Below are positions 11,061 to 23,854 of a stretch of DNA of 64,000 nt, piece by piece. The DNA comes from Temnopleurus reevesii (Eukaryota; Echinodermata; Echinoidea; Temnopleuroida; Temnopleuridae): assembly GCA_036244855.1 (NCBI GenBank), contig BQKZ01001741.1, forward strand, positions 1 to 64,000, given 5' to 3'. Both the position numbers and the translations under genes were made by a program. Numbering within the stretch: position 1 is the first letter of the stretch; each line of letters opens with the position of its first letter. The notes below the pieces were generated by a model. It was not told the DNA's origin. It did no database searches and worked only from the letters and a program-made list of their open reading frames with translations.

Positions 11061-12099
11061 GCATCATTGTTCAATGCCATTTTGATGAATGGCATTTTTC
11101 TACTGAATGAAAAACAAAAGAGAAATATAGGAATTCCAAAAACAGAATGCAAAGAGTGGACCCATTTCCATTGTCCTGGGTTGCCAGGCTAATACGAGGC
11201 CTGATACCTGCAAAGCATAAAAGAAGGAGAAAAGTGATCATATAAAAATGCTTACTTTTTCCTATGAGACAAAAAAACCCAAACAACCCATAACATCTCG
11301 ACAAAGGAAATACCTCACAAAGTGATCATTTATTATAGATTCCACTTTGATCGGGTGATATGATGTTGAATGGTATGGATTCAGTTTCCACTCCCTGTCA
11401 AGTAAAGAATTTATAGTGTAAAAAGTAGAGGGAAAATAGTCCTGCATTTAAATAAGTATAACTGTACGTATGTAGGCTTACATCATGCAAAAACAATAAC
11501 TGTAGACTGTATTTTATTCTGTTGACTCATATTTTTCTTTAATACTTTGAGTAGGACTTTCAGCAGTTCTTAATGAAGATCCTGATAATATGGTGGGATT
11601 CATTCCATGATATTGTGTAATGGCCTTGAAGTCCCCCTCCATCCTCCCTGGTGCCAACATCCATGGTGTTACCTAGCAACAACCAAGAGACTGGAAGTCA
11701 TCTATGCTAAACAATTACATATCTTATGGGTCTGGCTTGTCTCAGAGATGAGAGAAAGCAATATTATAGGAGCCTCTTGGCTTTTAATTCTTCACTCAAC
11801 GGACCAGTAATTGGCTTATGAAATGATGGATAGTGTTGGAAGTGTGAATGCACAGAGCTGGCGCCACCGAGAACGGGCCGTTAAGTGATTAATACCATAA
11901 ACTAAGCATTAAGATGGGATAAACAGTGTATTTATTTTATTATAGCTCTACAAGTCGGAAAAATAGTCAGTTGATCATTAAATTGAAATGTAAAATGCTT
12001 CTCAAGTGCAGTAATTTCTCATTTGGTTTTATAAAATAAGAAACACTAAAAATAAATGCCATGGAGTACAGTACAGTGCAAGTGGGGTCAATGGTTTAT

Positions 12100-12267
12100 C
12101 AATAATATACAGTAGATAGGAACACAGTTGGGTCATATCCCAATGTTCTGAGCTTTTATAGCAAAAACGGGTAGCAAAGAATTCAATAATATACAGTAGA
12201 TGGGAACACAGTTGGGTCATATCCCAATGTTCTGAGCTTTTATAGCGAAAACGGGTAGCAAAGAATT
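12100..12267. repeat. 84-bp tandem duplication, two copies
   Basis: The unit starting CAATAATATACAGTAGAT occurs at 12100 and again at 12184, nearly identical (a few substitutions such as atagg/atggg and gcaaaa/gcgaaa). The junction is head-to-tail. Confidence 0.9.
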
Positions 12268-13489
12268 TTGAATTGAACTGCTCATTTATGCCTACATGTG
12301 TACATACCCATGTACACAAACATGTACATGTAGGCATACATGTAATCCTTTCTACAACCTTGTTATGAATGTGACCTGATGTGTACTGTAGACCTATGTT
12401 ATGAGTCTTGAATCACTTGCAATATCCCCAGCACGCAGTGATTAATAGACCCACCTGCGGTAGACTTCCTTGTACATGTAGTCCCGCACCATGCGTTTCA
12501 CCGTAAGCATCTATAGTGACGGCTCTAGTTGACTCCTGACTTCCTTCGTTAGCCAGGACAGTAGACCAGGAAGCTACATGTACGTACTTTGTACAGTCAC
12601 TGGATGTGTAATAGGCTGGTTTACTTATATAGATTCAATTCTAGAATGTTTCTTGCCAACGACCCTTCCAATGTAGTCACGTGGTATACATTTAAAGACA
12701 GTTGGTTTAAGTATGTACAATACGTGGAATCTAGTTTGTATACATGTACATCATGTTGCCATGTTGGGCGAGCCTCGGGCTAGCTTTTTTATTAGTCTAG
12801 AATATCGTTTGGGTGTAAAGAATGCATTCTATTTAATAATTGTGGATAGTAATTTAGTTTTAGTTTTTGCGCTTTTCGTAGTGAAAATGTCTACCACGAA
12901 TTTTAGACTTGGGAAAATAATCCTTAAAAATTTGTACAAAAGGTTAGCATGTGCAGTACTTTATAGAGCATTTTGAAGTGGCACCATTACATTTTCAATG
13001 TTTCACATATGTTTGCTTTTCTATTCATAATCTCCAGATTATACTGTTATTACATGGCCGTTCTTTATAATTTTTTTGGCATTCAAAAGCATTCGTTTGT
13101 AGCAGTAATCACTCTCTATTTCTTGAAAATCTGTATTAGTCAAGTTGAGAGAGCATACTTTTTTCATAGATTGTATCCGCTAATTCAATACCCCGCGAAA
13201 ATGTGTATGGACTAACCAATCGCAAAAAAATAAACACCGGGAAATCATCCCGCTATATATATAAAAGTACATGCATGGAGGCCTAAGTGTTTGAAATGAA
13301 GAGTTGACTGTATACTACACTGTAGTTCACCATAAGTGTGTACTTCTCAAGTCAATTGTGACATTGATAAATGAGAATTTTATGTGGTACAGAAACAGCA
13401 AGAAGAAGAAAGTGCTTGTATTGATATTGCATTTCAATACTTGTACAACAATGTACATTTTGTATACAAAGTAGGCTGATCTTTTAGTA

Positions 13490-13615
13490 TAGAAGCAAAT
13501 TCACTGAATTTGTAAAATTGTTGTATACAAGTCTATGGGCATTCTAATGAGTGAAAATTAAAAAAAATAGCGAATTTATGGTCACAAAAGAAAATGCCAG
13601 CAAAAATGGCAGCAG
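13490..13615 (-). mobile_element. Short interspersed repeat, 'GACTTGTGTACAA' family, copy 1
   Basis: The reverse strand reads like the copies at 28486-28690 and 61621-61800: TTTTGCTGGCATTTTC, then GTGACCATAAATTCGCTA, CACTCATTAGAATGCCCATAG and ACTTGTATACAA. The end boundaries are not defined. Confidence 0.65.
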
Positions 13616-14412
13616 AGCTGACAGTATGCAAATGATATTCTTCATAATACCTGACCGTTTGCAAAGAAGAATTGCAGATATATGTCTAGAACTAAGGGCA
13701 TAATTTTTACTGTTCTTTTTTTTTTTTTTATTTTAGATGAATCCTTAGAAAAAAGAGTGCAGAAGTAAAGTCTTTTTCTTTGTCTTGTAACAAAGAAAAT
13801 AGATACATGTTTTTAACAGCATGGATTTTATTTATTTAGGCATTTTTCTTTGATCAATCACTTTATCATTGAAAATTATCCCATATAAAAGGATTCTATG
13901 TTATCTACAAAGAGAGATCATGCTTCATGATGTAATAAAGTGTGTTGGTAAAATAATTCACAGAACCATCACAATGGCCAGTGTATTATGTATTGTATTG
14001 TATTGTAATTTATTTATTTAATCACAGTAAAAAGGCTGCTATCAGCTAAAAGCTGCTTTCCAGCAAGGCCATGAACATACATCTGTAAATCTATGTTGTT
14101 GATGTTTTGTGGCTCGGTATGTATGTATTGAATATTTGTAGTCCTGATACATTACACATACATGGACCCTTAATTTTTTGAGGGTTGAAATACATGTGTT
14201 TGGGGGGCATATTCTGGGTTGATCGCAAGTACATGTACAGGTATATGTTGTAATGCATTAAAAAAAATCTCTATCAACATCAGGGACATTGCCTGTACAG
14301 TGTACATGTAGGAAAAAGAACGATATTGAACAAAAAAATTATGGAAAATTTATTGATTACACAAGTTTAACACAAGGCTAATATATTTGAAACAGTAATT
14401 ACATGTACATGT

Positions 14413-14958
14413 AATTCATGCAACACAATTACCCCATCTGTGTATTGAAGTTTCAGTGCAGAACCTGACAAATTTTCAAATGGCTATAACCTACAAATTT
14501 GAAACAAATTATAACCTTTTTGAAACCATAGTGAAATCATATTTTGAACAATGAGAAAAAAACTAATATACACTGTACTAATTAATATGCGTGTTGGTAG
14601 AAATTGTAATTAGTAATTTTCTGTCTTTGTGCATTTTCTGTTGAAGGTTGAACGTGAGATGGCGTAATTGTGTTGCCTGAATTAATTTTGCTGTAGGCCT
14701 ACATACAGTAGTTACAGAAAAATTCATTCAGGCAACACAATTACCCCATATGTGTATTCAGTGCAGAGCATGACCAATTTTCAGATGGCTGTACAACTCT
14801 CTGAATTTCAAACAAATTGTAGCCTGTTCGAAACCATTGTGAAATCATAAAGTGTAATTTGAACAATATACATTGTACTTTACGGGTATTACATGTAGTA
14901 GATTAATTAGTAATTTTTGGTCTTTGTACATATTCTGTTCAAGGTTGAACGTGAGCCA
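14413..14958. repeat. Direct duplication of about 245 bp
   Basis: The segment 14413-14660 (ATTCATGCAACACAATTACC to AAGGTTGAACGTGAG) is repeated at 14722-14958, offset about 300 bp, with moderate divergence. An inverted copy of the CAACACAATTAC end lies between them at 14667-14693. Confidence 0.8.
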
Positions 14959-15133
14959 GTATAAAAGCATACATTTGAATGTATACAATTTATCCATTCA
15001 AGATCCATCTGTACAGTACGTACCATTGTCTTTAGGGAATATAAATTGGATTTTCACAAATTTTGCATATTGGTGAGCAAGGCAATGCAAAAATAATTGC
15101 ATTGTATGGCAAGCGAAAAACTTATGTTGCCTT

Positions 15134-15214
15134 CAGGGAATAATTTTCCTGGTATTGCTTCACAATTTGCTATGCATTTTAGCAGGATTGCTGTACAAAA
15201 GATGTTTTGTTTTA
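15134..15214 (+). mobile_element. MITE family AGGGAATAATTTT, 5' half
   Basis: The first half of the family is present up to GATGTTTTGTTT, then similarity stops. The missing second half resumes about 1 kb later at 16227, sharing the octamer TTTTGTTT at both break points. Confidence 0.7.
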
Positions 15215-16231
15215 TAATAATAGAAATAGTTTCTTGTGCAAAGAATGAAAGCAAGAATGAAAAGAATTTAACACCAAAATGTAAAAAAGAAACAATGAAT
15301 AAATAGGGATGTTGGGGAAATGTTGCTGTGCCATGCCTCCAAAATTTCTTCTGCGCTCTGTGCGATTGTAACTTTTTTCTTTCAAATCTTACGCAACTGT
15401 CTAGACCAAATTTGCGACAACTGGTTATGTAGTCTTGATGTTCATGTAGATGTGTTTGAATATCATCCTTCGAAACAGTTCTCTAGAATTACAATTAAAC
15501 TTCGCTTTCGATATACGGGCCAATGTCTTGTAGGATGAGAGCTCTTGCAGGCTGTATAAAGCATATCCTGGCAAATTACTTTTTATTTTGCATGTTTAGG
15601 TTTTAAAAACAAATTGTTGAGTATACATGCATTCTGGTATAAAACTTTTTAGCAACGTAGGTCGACAGTGTGATGATGTACATGTATGTTGAGCTTGAGC
15701 AGAGTTCAGTGTCAAAATACTGTATTTCTGATTCTATCTCTTCCACTGTTTCCTGTTTTGTCTCTATTGTGATGACCTTACATATAGCATAAGGACCCAG
15801 ATCATTTTAATCTGAATTTTGCTATTGATTTTTATTTGTAATCTAGTGGATTATTTCAGTGTTAAAATTCCTGCACTAATGATGCAGAGATAGCCGAGTT
15901 GAAGATTTAGAAATGTCAATCAATAGTATGTTTCTTTTGAAAATAAGAATTTTAATACATTTTAACTTTTATTGATTGTCAACTTCTTCAAATGCAAATT
16001 GAGTGACCAAATTTAGCACTATCTGTACAGTATGTCCACTTCTGTCGACCCGTACAACATACACATCTAGACCTACATGTACTTCTTTATTTTATTTTTT
16101 TTTATTATTGAATCTTGTTGTCTTAAAAGTTGGATTGCATACAATTCGAGAAGTTTGAGATTTAATTTTATTGAGTCGCATATTAATTATCTTGATTATA
16201 AATGTTCTGTTTGTTTTACCAACAGAATACA
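15213..16231. other. About 1-kb segment interrupting a MITE, unknown origin
   Basis: It is flanked by TTTTGTTT at 15205-15212 and 16232-16239. I see no inverted ends and no coding capacity in it, apart from an undistinguished 72-codon frame at 15320-15538. Confidence 0.35.
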
Positions 16232-16345
16232 TTTTGTTTAGCAAGTTTTTTCATGTATAACGGAACAGTAAAGTGTTGAATAAGTTTCCTCAATGTCTAA
16301 AACTGCTCGTCAAGTGTGAAAAGTACATATTATGTAAAACTATTC
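16227..16345 (+). mobile_element. MITE family AGGGAATAATTTT, 3' half
   Basis: It reads ATTTTGTTTAGCAAGTTTTTT, then AACAGTAAAGTGTTGAATAAG and TTTCCTCAATGTCTAAAACTG, matching the second half of copies 1, 2 and 6. Confidence 0.7.
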
Positions 16346-16976
16346 CACGCACAATATCTTTCTGAAGACTGAAATATACACATTGGCTTGTTAAATTTGA
16401 AACAGGAAGTTTAAGGTCAAATCTCTGCATATCATCACATGCTCAAATACATGAAGTTCAATTGCAAATTATTAGAAAAGTCTGAAGTACATACACTGCA
16501 CAGTCTATAGCATGTATTCTGTGATTATCAGCAGATCTATGCGTGCTTGGCTGAAGCTGACTGCATTCTGTTGCCATGGTAAAAAAGATCAGTCAACTCA
16601 TATCTCTTGTTTCTTTGCAACAATTTCCTGAGTAATTAAGTATTAAGTATTTATTAGTTAAGTAATGTACTTCCATATAAAGAAAATCCTCTATATTTTT
16701 AATTCATTAGGGCTCGATGTTTTGGAAATTCAATTCCTTTACACCTGTATTTCCATTTCACAGTATGATAAAAAAGGGAAAAGGGCACTTTGTTGCTTTT
16801 TTTTTGCAAACAGTTCGACAATCAGTATTAAAAGGAATTATATGCCAAGAATTCAACAATAAAAAGATATGAAATGTTCAGTAAAAGACTAACATTTTGG
16901 AATGGTGCTATTTTTGCAATAATCTATTGATGCTCTATCATTGGAATTATAAAACTGTAGTTACAATTATTTCAGT

Positions 16977-17157
16977 GTACAGGGCGGTGTTTCACCAAGT
17001 CATTCTTAAAGTTACGCACAACTTTACGTTCGACTGGTATCCATTCTTACGCTGAATGCGTGCACAATTATGAATCATTATGCGCAAGAAGGGATACCAG
17101 TCGAACGTTAAGTCGTGCGTAAAGTCTTTCTTATCTTGGTGAAACACCTCCCAGTAC
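16977..17157. mobile_element. Palindromic MITE, GGTGTTTCACCAAG ends
   Basis: This 173-bp unit has inverted arms of about 60 bp each: GGCGGTGTTTCACCAAG on the left and CTTGGTGAAACACCTCCC on the right, with inner arms CGACTGGTATCC and GGATACCAGTCG. GTAC flanks both sides (16977-16980, 17154-17157) as a possible target duplication. Confidence 0.85.
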
Positions 17158-17814
17158 TCTCAAATGCATGACTAAACGCCAGACAACACACAGGGTGTAT
17201 TTGATTTCACAAAACATTATGAGGTCAATTGTTTTTTTTTCATGTTTTGTTAGAAGATCATTCCGCAAGATGATTGAAATTGCTGATTGTCGTGATTACA
17301 ACTTTAATATTCCAATGTACTTTCATGCTTCTCATATCCCTTTGTTTCTCTTGTTTCAGTATCCAATCTCGACATAATTGACTCTGTATACCACATGGGT
17401 AGCGAAAGCATGGATGGCTATATGTAGGCAGCCATGTTGAAAATCTCCCCACTGTGCTAATCCATGTGACTCACTGTCCCTGCTGCTTGGCCAGCCTGGA
17501 AAATGACATCTTCGTTATTAATTTTTTTTCAAATGTGACATTTTCACAGAATTCTATTTTGTTGGAAATTGATGAGTAATATACAATGCACTTAAATTAT
17601 TAAGGCAAAGGATGGGGAGAGTATACTGATGTACATAGCAGTATATTGACAATTTTTTTTTAAAAACTGAGTACAGCAGAGTTGAGTGCGGCAACTTCAT
17701 GCCTTGATCACAGTGTAGAGCAGTGATTGAGAGAGGAAAATCCTGCAACATTTGAGCATTGCCTAGGGATTTCAATTATTTTTTGAAATTTTGTATCAGG
17801 ATGATACAAGAATT

Positions 17815-18050
17815 TTTTTCACGAGTTGCCCAGTCGGGCAACCAAGTTCTCCAATCACTTGCCCGAACAAGTGTTTGTCTTGCCCAAAATTGATGGCCAA
17901 TGCAAATTTGCATATCTATAGAGGAAAAGTAGTACAAAATCGTTAGTTGCCCAATTGGGCAAGTAACAATTTCATTTACTTGCCCGACAGCTTAATTTCG
18001 TTGTCCCAGGCATGCATGTGGGCAAGTGGGTTTGTAGCGCTCTGAGTATC
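17815..18050. repeat. Cluster of TTGCCC / GGGCAA inverted words
   Basis: At least eight CTTGCCC, GTTGCCC or GGGCAA words occur within about 200 bp, forming several small potential hairpins such as GTTGCCCAGTCGGGCAAC. No gene is seen in it. Confidence 0.6.
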
Positions 18051-18254
18051 ATCTGGGCATATTGACTTGAGCACAACCCCTGGTTCCCATTCATACAAGG
18101 TTTCTTTTCTCACAACCCTCCTTCCTCTGTCTCTCTCTTTACTGGTGTCTCATATTTATGAAGTAAAAAAAGAACTTGAGCTTTCGATCCTAGCAGAATC
18201 TTAATCATAAGCATAATGACAGAGAAATAAAGTCACTACACAAGTACTGTACAT

Positions 18255-18640
18255 ATGTTTAGAAAAAAGCTAAACAGGGAGGTGGAGAGAAAGAAAAGAA
18301 CAGGATGTGAGGGGCAGCCATCACAGAACGAGGAGGGAAGAATATAGGAACTCCAATCCTAGAACAAAAGAAAGATGACCAGGTGGGGGAGAGCGGGACA
18401 AAACAAAGAAGGGATTAGAGAAGTGTGAAAGTTGAGTGGGGTGAGAAAGCCAAGTAGAAAACTATAGGTAAACATAGGAGACACATGCAAGAAAAGAGAT
18501 GAGCAGAAATGGAAAGAAATCAAAAGGAGAATTAGATAAATAGGTAAAGACAAGGAGGTGTAGAAAACCAACAGAGAAAACTGGGGGGGGGGGGGGGGGA
18601 AGAAGAAAAAGGAAGAATGTAGGGAAGAGAAATGTGAACA
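18255..18640. repeat. Polypurine tract with poly-G run
   Basis: About 380 bp is strongly A/G-biased on the + strand, ending in a run of 17 G at about 18583-18599. The apparent minus-strand reading frame over it is a composition artefact. Confidence 0.8.
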
Positions 18641-18937
18641 AAGTGTGTCATATTTATGTCATTTCATCCCACCATTATGTTTTTGCCCTACAAGTATAAT
18701 TTTAACCCGTTTCCTTTTAAGGCTTATTTTCAAAATGTAGGAGGATGTTAAATGAAGATAGTTGATCAGAAATGTGCTACATTCTATTGTTCATTCTTTG
18801 TAGTAAGAATAATTTTACTTTACCGATACATCCTTTTTACAATCCTTTTACCAATCTAAAATCATATATGAATTCATATTTAAATGTATGTAGAGCCCAG
18901 CTTCATATTTCACTGAATTGTTAATCCTATACCTAAA

Positions 18938-19006
18938 TACAAAGCACCTTGAGCACTCAGCAAAGTGGATACGTTCGCTAAATGTAAATTGCATTTATTA
19001 TTTGTA
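18938..19006 (+). mobile_element. SINE 3' fragment
   Basis: AAAGCACCTTGAGCACTCAG and the following GTGGATACGTTCGCTAAATG match the 3' part of the SINE at 42358-42650 (AAAGTGCCCTGAGCACTCAG). The head is absent. Confidence 0.7.
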
Positions 19007-19040
19007 GTATTCACAAATATGACATTTAGGTGTGGAGCTC

Positions 19041-19132
19041 CAGGGCAGTGTTTCAGAAAGATACAAATATGGCTTTTAGAACGATTTTAAAATTTACTTG
19101 TAAATCATCCTGAAGTCTTTCTGAACAGGGTG
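19041..19132. mobile_element. Small palindromic MITE
   Basis: The ends GGCAGTGTTTCAGAAAGA and TCTTTCTGAACAGGGTG are inverted, about 92 bp apart in total. Confidence 0.6.
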
Positions 19133-19694
19133 AAAACCAACCAGGACCACCTCTTCAGAATGGACCAGTTTTTACTCCATCCCTGCCACTTTCATCATCA
19201 TCCCTACCACTTTCATCCACTCCTCATCTTATGGCATCCCTGTACTCCATCGACGAAACCCTGCAAGCTGAAACACAGAATATATTTATCCAGCTGAAAA
19301 TCAATACAATAACGCTTGCCAAGTCAGTCGAGCATACAGCCAAACAGCAGGCTAAGAGATGATAACTCTACATTTACTCGTCAGAATTCAATTAATAGAG
19401 TCTGTTTCAACATCTACATGTACACCACTACATGTACGTTATCCACAGGGGGAGCTTGTATTATGATTTGAAAGCGTGTTCTCTCTTGTCTGTACAAGCA
19501 TGCGATTATTAATTGTGCACATAAATTGTTTTAATCTTGAAATGATTTTTATACTCAGAAAGCAGCAAGAATCTGTTTTAATTTCCAGCATACAAATTGA
19601 TGTATTTTGTGCATACTTTCATTTGCTGAGCTTGACACTATCATGATACATGTAATGATGATAATAGTTCCATGTACGTATATTACAATCATAC

Positions 19695-19905
19695 TGATAT
19701 CTTATCATTATTATCCTGGCTATACCTGCAGTGCCAACTATTCAGGCGCTCAAGCATTTCAAGAAATGAATCTTAGCCAGGTACCCATTTTCACCTGAAT
19801 TTAGTGCAGCACTAATAAGCACTAGGGAAGGGATTCAAACTGATAACACTCTAGTTGAAAGGAGAGAGTCAGAACCACTACACCAATTAAGATGCTTCCT
19901 CAAAT
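19695..19905 (-). mobile_element. tRNA-derived SINE, reverse copy
   Basis: On the reverse strand, a TGGTGTAGTGG A-box-like word, CCTTTCAACTAGAG, a B-box-like CAGTTTGAATCCC and the ACCCAGGTG-like core (here TTCAGGTGAAAATGGGTACC) appear in family order. Confidence 0.75.
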
Positions 19906-20574
19906 GCCTTTTGCCTTACATGTACTTGAATATGTACCGTAGATGTAAATGTACTGTAGACTCTACAGTATATGCTCCTGAAAAAAATTGGGCCCTACAA
20001 TGTGAATTATGTGATCTGTCATTAAGGATACTTGGTCGAAATGTTTGCTCAATTGCAGCATATTTTCATGTTGAGTTCTAGGGCTTCTTTAAACAGCTTT
20101 CTTTTGTAGGGAGAACATTTAGCAGAACTTTCTTGCAAATATCAATTGAGCTGCTGAAAAGGTTCTAAATTTTCTTCAGACATAGGAGAACACTACTGAG
20201 TAGATTTACTCTACACATCACATGGACTTTTGTAGGGTTTCTCTGAAATGGCTTTCATGAGAAATTAGCATGCACAATTAGACCCCTTTCACACCTACTT
20301 GTCAAAAGTGGTTAAAGCTAGTTTCCAAAGGTGGTGAGGAAGGCCAGTTGTGTCCCTTTCTGATTTTAAGAGGCCCACAGATTTCAAGTTCACTTCAAGC
20401 AAAGTGGCTCTGTTACTATGATGATCGATAAGTAGCTGGGTTCAAATACTTCCTACGTGTATATTGCTCTGTACATTTCTTTGCATATTGTACACCCAGC
20501 ACAGCAGAAACAATTAGATGCTTTACATGTTCACAAAATATTAGGACATTGACATCTGTGAGACATTATTTTGA

Positions 20575-20660
20575 GTATTAAATTTAAGCGCCATGAGCGC
20601 CCAACTGAGGCGGGACCGGCGCTATACAAGAGACCATCATTTTCATCATTCAGATTCCAA
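20575..20660 (+). mobile_element. SINE tail of another subfamily
   Basis: It reads AAGCGCCATGAGCGCCCAAC, then GAGGCGGGACCGGCGCTATA and ends in ATCATTTTCATCATT. The ending GCGCTATAxAA with ATC repeats resembles the tails at 41372-41447 and, reversed, 23438-23528 and 58668. Confidence 0.6.
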
Positions 20661-21349
20661 GTATTGCGGTTCAGTTGTTAGTAATTGGTGTATTAAAGGA
20701 ATACCATATAAGTACGGTCATTACCAAGGGACGTGTAATATACAAGTAAACCCGCCTATTTTTAACAGATTGATTAAATTTGAAAAAGATACATGTAAAT
20801 TAGGAGCTGTTCATCCTGTCTACTTTAATATCAAAATAGATATTCAGAGAAAATGATATGATGTTAATGGATGTTTCTTCATCTTTTATTGATGCGTTGA
20901 TCCATTTTGTACATAAATCATGAATGACATTGTGTCTGCCTTGAACATATTACAGATTTTTCACCACACATGTTAAAGTGGAAAGGGTCTGATACGATAA
21001 AACCAAGGGCAGAAATCTGACGTCACCAAATGTGTAATTTATCAGTTTACACGCACTAACGCGCTGGTCCCATTTTGAGTGTGATTTCTTCTCACAAGCT
21101 GTGTGCATAAAGCGCAAGTACATTTGGTTACATTGAAATACATGTAGTTTTGTGGCGAACAGAGCATTTTCAAACTCAATTACTGTTTTTAGGTATATGA
21201 TACAGCATTCTACAGTTTTGCAGTGTTGTTACATATCATCTTAGCTCTTCATATACATGTATATCAAATTTGTCACATTTCCATTTTCCCAATCAATATC
21301 TACTTTAATATTAAACACATTGTTTGTTTGTTCTCATTCTTTTCTACAG

Positions 21350-21430
21350 ACGAGTGATGTGTCAGTGTTCGAGACGAACATCCGCTTCATCGGAGGTCTG
21401 ATTTCCATCTACGCTCTCACACATGACGAG
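21350..21430 (+). CDS. MAN1A-like: Exon 3: GH47 segment with the catalytic FE-x-x-IR motif
   Basis: This is a small exon of 81 nt (27 codons, phase 0/0) between ttttctacag and the donor gag|gtatgt. It encodes residues 275-301, TSDVSVFETNIRFIGGLISI then YALTHDE. The glutamate of VSVFETNIR (residue 282) matches the glutamate that in human ER mannosidase I is Glu330, one of the three essential acidic residues, and the arginine (286) matches Arg334, a substrate-binding residue. The link to exon 2 (FKFDA-TSDVSVFE) and exon 4 (THDE-VYKQKA) aligns with the vertebrate protein without a gap, so no exon is missing here although the flanking introns are 13.5 and 20.8 kb. Confidence 0.96.
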
Positions 21431-21482
21431 GTATGTAATATCTTAGGCTCCATTATTTAGATGAGAAAAGGGCCTTCAGGAA

Positions 21483-21937
21483 TTAAAAGGGGAACTAACC
21501 CCTGGAATTGGCATGTTCTCACTGAATGAAGATATGAGAAAAATCAGACATTTCGGTCAAAGATTATGACTCTTCAAGCTTACCGAGATATGACGATCCT
21601 TGAGGCTGATGGGCATCATTACAATCAGCAACATTCATGGAATCCGTGACATCATGTCGGACTACTCCTCATTCACTTTGTACATATAATTTTTGTAAAA
21701 TCTACCAATGTAACGTTTAGAATAAGGGTTCAACATGATTCTTCTCAAAATACATGCAGAATCGATAAAGGAATGCTATAATCAAGTGAAAATGTGATCC
21801 TCTTAATATCTCTTCGACTTTGAAAATCCATAACTTAGGAACGGGTTGTCTGTTTTGCTCAAAATTTCACAGATTGTTCATCTGATTTGTCTTTATTCAA
21901 TGAGAGCATGATAATTCCAGGGGTTGGTTCCCCTTTG
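21483..21937. mobile_element. Foldback MITE, AAAGGGGAACTAACCCC ends
   Basis: The left end TTAA-AAGGGGAACTAACCCCTGG and the right end CCAGGGGTTGGTTCCCCTTT are inverted for about 24 bp, and arm similarity extends further (TCACTGAATGAAGATATGAG against its partner TTTATTCAATGAGAG). The right TTAA is not conserved. Its terminal and internal blocks (GAAAATCCATAACTTAGGAA and TGCTCAAAATTTCACAGATTG) link it to the element at 1646-2246. It starts 56 bp past the exon 3 donor. Confidence 0.8.
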
Positions 21938-22839
21938 CTCCTTGCATTTATATAGGCTGTGTGACCTGATGCATATGATTCTCGGGTCTGAAATTATAAT
22001 GCATCAGAATGCTTCGGTGCATTGTTTTTTTTATTCATGCTGTACATGTATGTCGTCTGTGTTATCATGAAGTGATGATAGCAAACAGGCATCATTGCTA
22101 GAATTACGTTTTCAATTAAGTCTTTTCTTCTATGGGATGAAAATGCACTTCAATCCCCTTTGATTTGTTGCTATGTTGGGAGTCCTTTGTCTGTATGCAA
22201 CACTACCCTTCAACTGCAGTCACTATGTAGAAGCATGGACAATATTGTTATTGCTGCTTATTAGTTGTTCCGGGTAATTTACCCGATTTCAAAGTTCCAC
22301 TATTTTATTTCCAATATTTATTATCACACTTTCAAAGCAACCTGATGGAGCATATGGCCGTCATACATCAGATATTCATCATATGATTTAAATTGTACGG
22401 TTCAATCCTCTTTGCCTGTCAAATGTCACTCCAACCTTATCCGAAGATGGTTTTAGATTACTTCCCTCCCCGGAATCAACCAAAGGCATTAACCCCAAGG
22501 CATAGTGGTTCACCACTTCACGATTTGCCAAATTGTTTCCAATCGCAAAATCCATCCAATTGTCCAGACTATAAATTCTTCATTGCAGAAAAATATGAAG
22601 TTGAATATTGTCAAAATGGCAATATACAGGTTATTATTGCTTGATTATTAAAGAAACCAAGGAGTTCCAGTTTGAGAAAATATTGAAGATATACTGTAGA
22701 GGGTATGAAGATAAATATGCTCATGTAAATGTGTATGGTTCTACTCTGTGTGATATTAAGTGAAGTTACTGTCCAGATTTCGTTTTGAATACCATTATTA
22801 TGATCTACAGATATAGTCAGCTATTTGTACACGCATTGT

Positions 22840-22970
22840 ATAAGCCAATATTTCAGCGTACAGATATTTTTTGTGTTTTCGGACCAGCTTGACATTTTCT
22901 GGTGTTGTTATTTTCATGTTTTGACAGTATTTGTACACATATGAATATCCATCATATGACGTGGGAATTT
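22840..22970 (-). mobile_element. 'GACTTGTGTACAA' family, copy 2
   Basis: It matches 30870-31005 in the same orientation: a CAGATATTTTTTGTG segment, GACCAGCTTGACATTTTCTG, TGTTGTTATTTTCATG and TTTGTACACATATGAATA. The reverse strand (AAAACATGAAAATAACAACA) matches 61727 onward. Confidence 0.6.
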
Positions 22971-23437
22971 GGAGGAGGCCAAGACTGCAAAATTATACAG
23001 TATTCATGTAATTCTTCTTGATTTCACTATAAATTCCCTTTACATTCTCGCACTTTTTGACAAAGTACTCTTTCTGTAATTGATTCAATTCAACCAGAAA
23101 AGTCTCTCCCATAAGATTTTGTTTTATATTGTACCACAAGTAGTTCAGATTTGGTATATGTGGGTAAGAATTATGGACAATATTTCATCTCTCCTGCCAA
23201 CCTTCGGGTAGATCTAGAGGCTAAATTCACCCCATTGGTGAAAAGGGTGTGGGGCTGTTATCAAAATGTCCCTTGCTGGGCTTCAGTTTCCCTTGACCTC
23301 AAGTGAACTCTGTGAATGTAAACAAACCTTCAAGCCCCTGTTTATGCCTGTAAAATATGAGTAGTTTGTACAGGAATCTTAATAGTGGAGCATTCTTCTT
23401 TCTTCTCTATGAAATAATAGATTTTCAATGCTCTGTA

Positions 23438-23528
23438 CATAATAATAATAATAATAATAAAAATAATAACATGTTGCTTGTATAGCGCATATCACTGCCA
23501 TTGCGTCTCCATGCGCTTTATAAAGAAA
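23438..23528 (-). mobile_element. SINE tail fragment, reverse
   Basis: An (AAT)n run is followed by TTGTATAGCGCATATCACTG and CATGCGCTTTATAAAG, the reverse of the GCGCTATA-type SINE tail. Confidence 0.55.
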
Positions 23529-23854
23529 TGAAAAGTAGGAAATTAAAGATGCCATTCAATTAGGACAAAGTCATTTATAGTGCTTTTTGAATAGATACAT
23601 GCAGGTTTTCAAGGAGGATTTGCATAGGCCTACATGCATACATGTACCGGTACATAGAATAATTTGAAACTTCAATTATTTTTTGAGGGGCTCCATTGGA
23701 AAGAGTGTTTCAATCAGTTATTAATTAACCCTGTCCATTTCAAAATACTGTAGTAAATTCCTCCCCATTGTTGGCATCAGTACATGTACTTTAAAAGTCA
23801 ATATATTAGCATACATCAATTTGAGTGCATTCACTAAATTTCATCTCCAAGTTG

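Larger units (their letters stand above)
7823..21349 (+). other. MAN1A-like: Intron 2 of the mannosidase gene
   Basis: This intron is 13,527 bp. Recognised contents are MITEs at 7858-8027, 8864-9045, 9220-9395, 15134-15214 with 16227-16345, 16981-17153 and 19041-19132, a tandem duplication at 12100-12267, a direct duplication at 14413-14958, a polypurine tract at 18255-18640 and SINE pieces at 18938-19006, 19695-19905 and 20575-20660. Stretches with nothing recognised include about 10480-12095, 12270-13485, 13640-14400, 17160-17810 and 20670-21349. Confidence 0.9.
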
